The notes beneath the pieces are model-generated. The model did not search any database, was not told where the DNA came from, and saw only the letters and a list, made by a program, of their open reading frames with translations. Shown here piece by piece: positions 57,011-64,000 of a stretch of DNA of 64,000 nt. Each line of letters begins with the position of its first letter. The stretch's first letter is position 1. The position numbers and the translations under genes were made by a program. The DNA comes from Platycnemis pennipes (taxonomy: Eukaryota; Arthropoda; Insecta; Odonata; Platycnemididae): NCBI GenBank assembly GCA_933228895.1, contig OW121848.1:137286615-137350614 (forward strand). The letters run 5' to 3'.

Positions 57011-58697
57011 GTCGACGCCGGGTTTCTCACTACTACTCCTTCGTTCCCTAAAAATAGTCTACACCTGTTCCTCACCTATTATTAATGGCGCAAATTACCT
57101 CAGCTGTTGGATCGTATGAGATAATAATTATGATGTGCCTTTAAAATTTATGTCAACTGAAAAGATATGTATCAAATACTAACATTTTAATGGAAACACC
57201 TTTTTAAAAGCTTAAATGCACTGACATTTCATCATTAACGCCGGAAAAATACAATTATACTACGCCATTGAATAAACATGATGTAGAAAATGACATTTCA
57301 ATTTAGGGATAGGTTAATTATGCACTGCATGGATAAGGTTCTTGGGTTTCCTGTCTGTTTCGCTGTCGTCGAAACACCAGAAAAACAGGATATTTTTTAC
57401 TGCAAGTTCATAAGCAATAAAATTTTCAGAACCTAGTTTTTACCGCTGACATAAAAAGAACAAACTCCGTTACTGGAAGGGAAAATTGAAGACAAACTGA
57501 AAGGAACTAGGTGAAAGTTTTCATTTCCGTAGCATGAGATAAGCCACTGCTAAAGTGAAAAAAGGAGTGATTTAAGATCCCAAGCTGAGCAAACAATCAC
57601 ACAAGGTAATTATAAACGTACAACGAGAGAAAATGTGAGATTCGATCTGATTTACTTTTGGGATGACCAACCACACGTTCAAGAAACAAAATAGAACTCG
57701 ATCCTAGCAATAAATTTTCTCTTGGTCAAAAGACCTTCAAAGGCAATATATACAGGTATCGTCACAAGAATGACCCATAGGATACGCTTTGGACCGTTTG
57801 AAATCATGACATAGCACCATGCAACATAATTCAACACCAGTAAATGAAAAAATTGTAATGAATTGTTAAATATATTTTCTTATTGCACTGCAGACATTGA
57901 ACTGGCTACTTTTGCTTTGCAAATCGTCTACGAAACTTCCGAGTAAAGATACGACTATGACACGGTTTTCAATTGAAGTAAATGGACAGCCAACCAGAAA
58001 ATGTTAGGGTTAGGGTACAGTAGGAAGATTTTATGAAAAAAATAACATTTCCTTGTTTCTTTTTTTTTTTTGGGTTGCATCGGCATTGACCGACTTCATT
58101 TCGTAGGCGGAGAGAGACTGGTGATTTTTTTAGCAAACACGCTGACATATCCAGCACATTTCCAGCGGTGGGCTATGAAAGAGAGATTTCAGAGGTTGGA
58201 AAACGAATTCTATATTTTTCAAGATACACAGTGCAGTGGTTACACGGAGCCTGGGTCACGCAATAACAAATAAAGAAAAGACTGTATGAAGTTCGTCTCT
58301 GGTAGCGTTTTCTGGGGCGGGGAAAAATTCTCGGCAAAGGAAGACTAGAAGGTACATGAATGAAATATGATTCTCAACATTTCGTGGGAGTCAATGCAGT
58401 TCCGCTTCGCGCACCAAAATTTTCACCTAAGAACTTGAGGACTAACAAACATTCCATCCATGATAATAATTAAGAGAGTCAAATATGCCCACTGACCAAA
58501 TCTGGGAAACGGATGAATAATTTTACGTCGTCGTAATGGCAAAAAATCATACTACTGTTCACTGCAATATATTTAAAAGAACACAACGTTCATACGTAAT
58601 TTCAAGTGATCACTTGTTAATGACGCATGAGTGTTGGAACCCGTCTTGTTCTTTCAAATAAATTTCAGTGGACGGTAATAAGCGTTTTATTGTCATT
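57011..58697. other. AT-rich DNA, nothing recognised
   Basis: AT-rich, no gene. TTAGGGTTAGGG at 58004-58015 is only two units. A T run lies at 58061-58071. Confidence 0.4.
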
Positions 58698-58830
58698 CTA
58701 CATCTATTAATACCCTGAAAGCCACCGAAAGTGTGTGAGTGCAGGGGGTGAACCACCACCAGAGAAGTATTGTAATCAAAATAGAATTACAATAAATTAA
58801 CTATCAGGCATGCACGCAAAAATACCAGTC
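58698..58830 (-). mobile_element. LINE 3' tail (family 1)
   Basis: CTACATCTATTAATACCCTG, then AAAGCCACCGAAAGTGTGTG and GCAGGGGGTGAACCACCACC, matches the minus-strand tail at 20.28 kb with several changes. GGCATGCACGCAAAAATACC at 58808 parallels GCATGCAAAAACGTGC of that copy. 5'-truncated; no coding sequence remains. Confidence 0.7.
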
Positions 58831-59540
58831 CATGGTCACGAAAATGGTGACGTAAACATATAGAGGCGCTAATGTATCACAAAAAGCCAAGACACCAAAT
58901 TATCATAAACATGAAAAGGAAAGGTTCTAGCAAAAAAATTAAAGATTGCAATTAGACGCCGGACTAAAGAAGCGAAGGCAAACGGCATGAAGGCCATGGG
59001 CGAAGTCCAGGGTACCCAACAATGAAATAAGATGAAAAACTCAATCAAAAAGTACGATGCACTTTGATCTATTCGACTTTCAAGAACCCTTAAACCCTCC
59101 ACCATAACCACTGAGGGAGAACCAAAGCCAATACATGAAGAAATGGCCACGAGGCATTTAATATAAAAAAGAAACGCTCTCAAGCATCTCAGGTGTTACA
59201 GTAGCACATCGTAAGGTAACAAAATAGATGATTTTACAACAAAAGGAGCGTGAGGAGATGGAGAAAGAACTGAACGTCTCATTCAACCCACAGCTGATAG
59301 AGCGATGCGACATTAGAAAGCTACGAAAGAGAATTTTTTTGGAAATTGAAAAATCATCGCAAAGACATAGGACTCGTGAGGGAGAACAACGACCTGCGTG
59401 TCAAACGGTAAATACCGATAAAAATAACGATTGAATAGAAAGAGTCGAACGGAAAAGAAAACTTGGGGTTAATTCCGAACAAAAAAATCACGCGGGGCCA
59501 AAAAAAATCAACCGCCTCCAACCCCTCGAGTGGGGGATGA
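58831..59540. other. AT-rich DNA, nothing recognised
   Basis: A 104-codon minus-strand frame (58869-59183) is hydrophobic but matches no family I know. No other features. Confidence 0.4.
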
Positions 59541-60300
59541 GAGAGGGGGTGGGGGAGAAGAGCACTCAAAGAGGGGGGAGAGAGAGTCGGGAGATGAATT
59601 AAAAAAAAGGAAGCAAAAGGGAGAAAAATAAGGGCAAGTGGTGGGGGTAAATCTCGGTTGAAGGGAAAAGATGGAGGAGAGGAGGAGTTAAGGGGGGTTA
59701 AGAGACAAGAAAGAGGGAGGGAGGGTGGAGGGTTGCGAAGCGGGGGATGAGAAGAGTGAGGGGGAGAAGGGGCGGAGAGGGTTGGGGGAGTGAAAAAAAA
59801 GTGGCAATTTGTACCACGGCAAATTCTGCAAAGGAGGATTTAAAGGAGTCGCCGAGGGAAGGAGGCTCCTGGAATACAGCGTCACTGGGGACAAGGGGGG
59901 AGGGGGCGGCGGCAGGGTTCTGAAGATGGCAAAAGGAGGTGGAGCGGTTGGGGCGCAAAAACAGGAGGAGGAGTGGGCGGAGGCCTAGGAGGAGGTTAGC
60001 CGGGGAGAGAGGGGGGCTGGAGAGCGAAGTTGAAGACGGAATATTTGCAGAGCAAATGCGAGGGCTGTTCCTTTTAATTTCTCCGGGGCGGGGCGAGGGG
60101 GCGGCGAGTAGTGGGGGGCGTGTCGGCGGACCCAGTCGGAAGGAGCGGGGGTGGATGGGAGGAAGGGGTGGTGGTGGTGGTGGGGTAAGGAGGGTAGGGT
60201 TCGCGGGGGCGAGTGGGAGAAGAGGGAAGGTGGGGTGGGTAGGCAAGGAAACCGACTGCAAGGCAAAAGTAATTTGGTCGAAGCTCCACAGAAGTTTTGA
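59541..60300. other. Long purine-rich GC domain
   Basis: About 750 bases in which the plus strand is overwhelmingly G and A, with a GGT run at 60167-60183. The 224-codon minus-strand frame (59698-60372) and the plus-strand frame 59939-60310 are mirror products of this bias (Pro/Ser/Leu against Gly/Arg). Sequence of this kind can form triplex or G-quadruplex structures. Confidence 0.6.
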
Positions 60301-60900
60301 TTTAGATTGAAAGACGGGAGTTGTAATTCCATTTCCTTGGGAGATGATGGAGTGCCGACTTCGCAGTAGCAAGGGCGATACTCAAGGGGCATCTTACTCC
60401 TTCCCCCACCATCTCCTCAGCCTCCTCCCTCGCTTCCTTCCAAGGCTCCTCCCCGTCACAGAGACACACACGCGCGCACACATTTTCTTCGCTATCCTCT
60501 TCCCCTGGCCCCTCGCGTTCCCCTCTCGAATGAAAAACTCCTGCTCGCTGGAGAGGAGGAGGAAGCAAAAACTCCTTAGAGATGTAATTCCCCGGCATCC
60601 CGCAGTAGTGGATGACGTGGAGGGGGAAAAAAAAGGAAGAGGATTATGAGTTAATGCGAGACAAAAACCTGGGCGAGGGCGGAAAAACAAAATTATATAA
60701 AAGAGGAGGACAGAAATAAAGGCGAAGAAACGAGAGAGCAAGGGAAGATGTCGCATTCTTGCTCCGAAGGGGAAGGCGGTTAGCGCGGACGGGGATGGGC
60801 GGAGTTGTGGCACCCGTTCTGGGCTCTTGCGCGCTCGATGTTCGAGAGCGGGAATCCTGAAAGAAATTAACGCCCACGCCGGGTCAAGATTTACCACTCA
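60301..60900. other. GC-rich flank of the purine domain
   Basis: C/T-rich at 60390-60530, with an alternating CA/CG stretch near 60462-60482, then G/A-rich to 60900. The frames are compositional. Confidence 0.45.
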
Positions 60901-62560
60901 AGTCTCGAAAATTCGCGAGAAAAGGGATTCAAAAACAGTTCCAGACAGGCAGGAGCACAAATCATGAGCCAGCGGCTTGATTGCGAGGCATGTACCTTCG
61001 AATAACAGCCAGGTACGAGCACGTATTTTGTTCAACTCAGGCACTAACTGTATCGTGCCGTTTACCGCAAATATTCTTAAAGAAAAGGTGAAAATAAGGG
61101 ACGTTTTACATTTGTCGTAATGAACTACGAATGCCAAAGTGGATGTGGCAGATGTGATGATGAGGCGACGGGACACCTTTCGACAAAATCGATTGCAAAA
61201 ACGATACGACACCCATGACAATAGACTAAATGATGGAGATTCTTGTGTTTCTATAAACGATTCTCTCTCTCATGTAAGAGGTTTCACCAAGACAATCGGA
61301 AAGGCTATGATACTATTGTGAAAATCAGGTTCACTGTATATTTTCATGTATGGAAATGAGTCTCTTAAGTCTTCTGTGAAGAATCAACGTCATTAACTTA
61401 AAATTTTATCTTCAAATAAGTACAGCATAAGCCAACCATGAAGGGCTTGAAAATTTGTAATTGGGGGGTCGCAGGCGAGGCCGGAGGAAAAAATTGCGGG
61501 GGCCAAAATATCTTACTAAATTCGCCATAAATTGGGTAAGACGCAATAAACCATTTGACGGGATCTCAATAAATCATCAAATATAGCATCATTCACAAAG
61601 GGAAGAGAAAATATTGTCAGGAACGTTTGGTTACCCATTCCACTCCAGGCTTATATCAATAAAGTTTTAATTGTTCGACATCTGAATGCAGAAGAATTCT
61701 GATGCCGTGAAATGAATGTGATATGGATATGGATGCACGACGGAAGGAAAATTTCATAATCTGAAAATATAACATAGAAGAGCACCCTCCAGTATCCTAA
61801 GGAACTCAAGATTTCACCGTTCATGGCTATTAATCGTCGCGTTACTATTATAAGCCACGATTCTGACAGTAAGCCCTACGGCATATTGTGTAACAATCAA
61901 ATAACGAACATGGATTAATGGGTCAAAAGTGCTACTCTTTGGATCAAAACTAGAATAAAAAATTGTTTCGCATCCAGAATCCGTGAAAATTCGACAGCGT
62001 GGTTTAATACGCGCTATTAAGTCTAAATAGAAAGCAAAATATTTGTTCAATCTTAAATTACGTTGAATTGAGAAAAATATGATAAATCCCCTCTGATTTC
62101 CATTAACCGATACCCTCGAGGCATTATCCTAAACAGAAACTTATAATTGACTGGCATTCGCCTAATAAACATGAATACACATCGCTACCAAGTCCAATTA
62201 AATAGAGGCAAAAAGGAGTGAGAAGTAGGACCGACTAGTGATCAAGGGTGCAAGACGATTGGCATGGTGAAGTAAAAATCGACAACTGAAATCAGACTTC
62301 GAAGTTAAAAGATTAAGTCACAGAAATGACCGATAAAAGATATTACTTTGCCATCACGATGTAAAGAAAATACTGTAAGAGTGGCATTTCTGATTTACTT
62401 GCTGAGAACATGTTTTCAGTTCGTATGAGGCAACAAAAACCATCACCGATGGAGAGTTTCATGATTTCTCGTCCAGGGGTCGGCGGACCGTGATCCATGC
62501 CGCCTAGCGCCGATTATCTAACGGACGGACTGACTGCTCCATGACAAACGATCCGCGCAA
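60901..62560. other. AT-rich DNA with possible transposon relic
   Basis: No gene. A G-run-rich stretch at 61460-61510 within AT-rich DNA could be a decayed non-autonomous DNA transposon, but no termini can be matched. Confidence 0.35.
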
Positions 62561-63720
62561 CTCGGAGCTCAAAAAAAAACAGAATACAGAACGAGATCCA
62601 CCACGAGATTAAGACACCCTCGAATGGGAAGACGGGGAGGAAGGAAGCGCGGATGAGACGGCGGACTTGGGGAGAAGACGAGAAGGGAAACTCCTCCTCT
62701 CTACTTTACCCATCCCAAATACCGCCCCCGTCTCTCCCTCACGGGGCGTCATGCGGAGGAAAAAGGGGAGGGAGGAAGAGGGAACAAAAAAAAATGAAGG
62801 AAGGAAAAAAATCCTCTCGCGAAGAGAGTGGCAAGAGAAAGGCGGGCGCCGAGTGTCTTGATTAGGCGAGGGATGTAATTATGGAGGGCGGTCTTGAGGA
62901 AACATGGAACAAGGTCCAAACTAAGGGGGCAGGGAGGAGCGGGGGTGGGGGCGGAGGAGTGGAAGGGGACGAGAAGGGAAGGGGGAGGAAGGGGAGGCGA
63001 GGGGCGGACGTCTAAAGATTTGGGAGCAGGGGTGAGCAGGCGTAGAAGAGAGAGAGAGGGAAATCCGAGCAGAACGTAGGAAGGAGGAGTGAACATTTTT
63101 TTCGCCAGAAACTAATGGCGACGAGGTCCCCGAGAAATAAGAATCGCCAAGAAAAAAAATCCAAAAATGGAAGAGAGCAAAAAAATAAAGCACGAAAAAG
63201 AGTTTTGGACGAGCTAAGATTTTCAGATAGAAGAGGGACGAGAGAGAATGGCGACAGAATGAGAAGGAAAAAGGGTTTCCACACCAAGTTCTGAGTTCTG
63301 GGGGAGGGGCCGGGATAGGGAAGGAATAGAAAAGGTTCCAAGAGGAAGAGCGAAGGAAGATAGAGGAGGGATACCGTAGGAAGAAACGCGGGGCGAGAAA
63401 TTGAGTGGGATAAGAAGGGGAGAGAGAGCCGAGATAGAAATTATGGCCCACCATCTTGGATTGGCATGAAGGGAAAAAAATGCACGTTTCTTTACAAAAG
63501 GAAGACAGGGAATGCAGGAGAAAGAGGATGTATTTTCGATTCATTCCAAGCTTAAGGATGGACATCGAGAAAAGATGAAAATGAAAGATCTCTCGGTCGG
63601 ATAGGGAACGGAGCATGAAGCGCAAGAAGCATGGGGAAGTCAAAAGGGAACCCCACATGATGCGGAATCAAATTATGGAAGTGCATCTCGGAAGAAAGAG
63701 GAGCGAGGAGCCATTAGTCA
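62561..63720. other. Long purine-rich domain
   Basis: Plus strand mostly G and A from about 62740 to 63480. A 245-codon minus-strand frame (62921-63658) is Ser/Phe/Leu/Pro-rich, as expected of the pyrimidine strand, and shows no domain. Confidence 0.55.
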
Positions 63721-63922
63721 TGCTTGCTTCGGCCAATTAAGTATTTATTTTTCAAATTACTGCGCATTGCAAAAAATTAATTGGCAAGGCATACTTGAAC
63801 ACGAAGAAAAAATTTTCAGGATCAGATAAAAAAAATTAATACAGGACGAATTGGATCGAATCTGGGTAATTTAAACTTCCGGGATAACTTTTTACTCACA
63901 TATAATCTTGCCGAATGAAAGG

Positions 63923-64000
63923 ACAAATAGCGTACTTCCATCATGAGGCATGACGTGGGCCTCATGACGGACAAGTAAGGCCACAAGCGTGCTATTTGCT
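63923..64000. repeat. Inverted repeat cut by the window end
   Basis: ACAAATAGCGTACTT (63923-63937) is imperfectly mirrored by AAGCGTGCTATTTGC at the very end, and TCATGAGGC (63941-63949) pairs exactly with GCCTCATGA (63959-63967). This looks like a short fold-back element; its other flank lies outside the window. Confidence 0.55.

Noticed and set aside
58004..58015. TTAGGGTTAGGG, telomere-like
   Set aside because: Only two units, within unique AT-rich DNA; arthropod telomeres are usually TTAGG. Chance is sufficient.
59698..60372. 224-codon minus-strand open frame
   Set aside because: Mirror image of the G/A-rich plus strand, proline and serine runs only.
62921..63658. 245-codon minus-strand open frame
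   Set aside because: Ser/Phe/Leu/Pro bias follows from the pyrimidine strand of a purine domain; no recognisable motif.

Overview
The window is eukaryotic, non-coding DNA, most likely from an arthropod and probably an insect. I base this on the mix of decayed repeats: two non-LTR retrotransposon lineages typical of arthropods, tRNA-derived SINEs, MITEs with clear target-site duplications, and short hairpin elements with a CTGATGATGAC ... TCGAAAC core. There are no tight head-to-tail ORFs, Shine-Dalgarno starts or operons. I could not identify the species. I found no host protein-coding gene, rRNA, tRNA gene or CRISPR array that I can support. The long open frames lie in GC-rich purine or pyrimidine tracts, where stop codons are rare, or run across repeats.

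Layout. 0-6 kb: three GC-rich patches separated by AT-rich DNA, a 64-bp direct duplication (2.6 kb) and a hairpin element flanked by a 13-bp direct repeat (4.35-4.54 kb). 7.8-10.1 kb: a cluster of decayed retroelements. 11.3 and 28.0 kb: two copies, in opposite orientation, of a ~230-bp MITE with 3-bp target duplications. 13.8-23.9 kb: LINE copies, SINEs and a TA-flanked MITE (17.07-17.36 kb). The LINE copies at 20.3-21.4 kb (minus) and 22.76-23.73 kb (plus) keep recognisable reverse-transcriptase sequence but carry a frameshift, stop codons and a changed catalytic motif. 24.8-28.3 kb: more fragments of a second LINE family, and a CpG-rich patch at 27.0-27.45 kb. 31-39 kb: a SINE, several inverted repeats, a duplicated ~117-bp segment and a ~169-bp near-perfect palindrome. 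48.9-50.0 kb: a hAT-type MITE with an 8-bp duplication, then the longest fragment of the second LINE. 51-59 kb: short perfect hairpins, LINE tails and a head-to-head SINE pair.

The second theme is composition. AT-rich DNA is repeatedly interrupted by GC-rich segments of several hundred bases that are mostly purine on one strand, such as 12.35-12.7, 44.1-44.4, 59.5-60.3 and 62.9-63.5 kb. Some switch abruptly from pyrimidine to purine (43.99-44.1 kb) or the reverse (25.5 and 50.6 kb).

No genes work together here, and I did not find a new biological system. The points most worth a second look are the hairpin elements with the shared core, the MITE inserted exactly between two head-to-head LINE fragments, and the strand-asymmetric purine domains.
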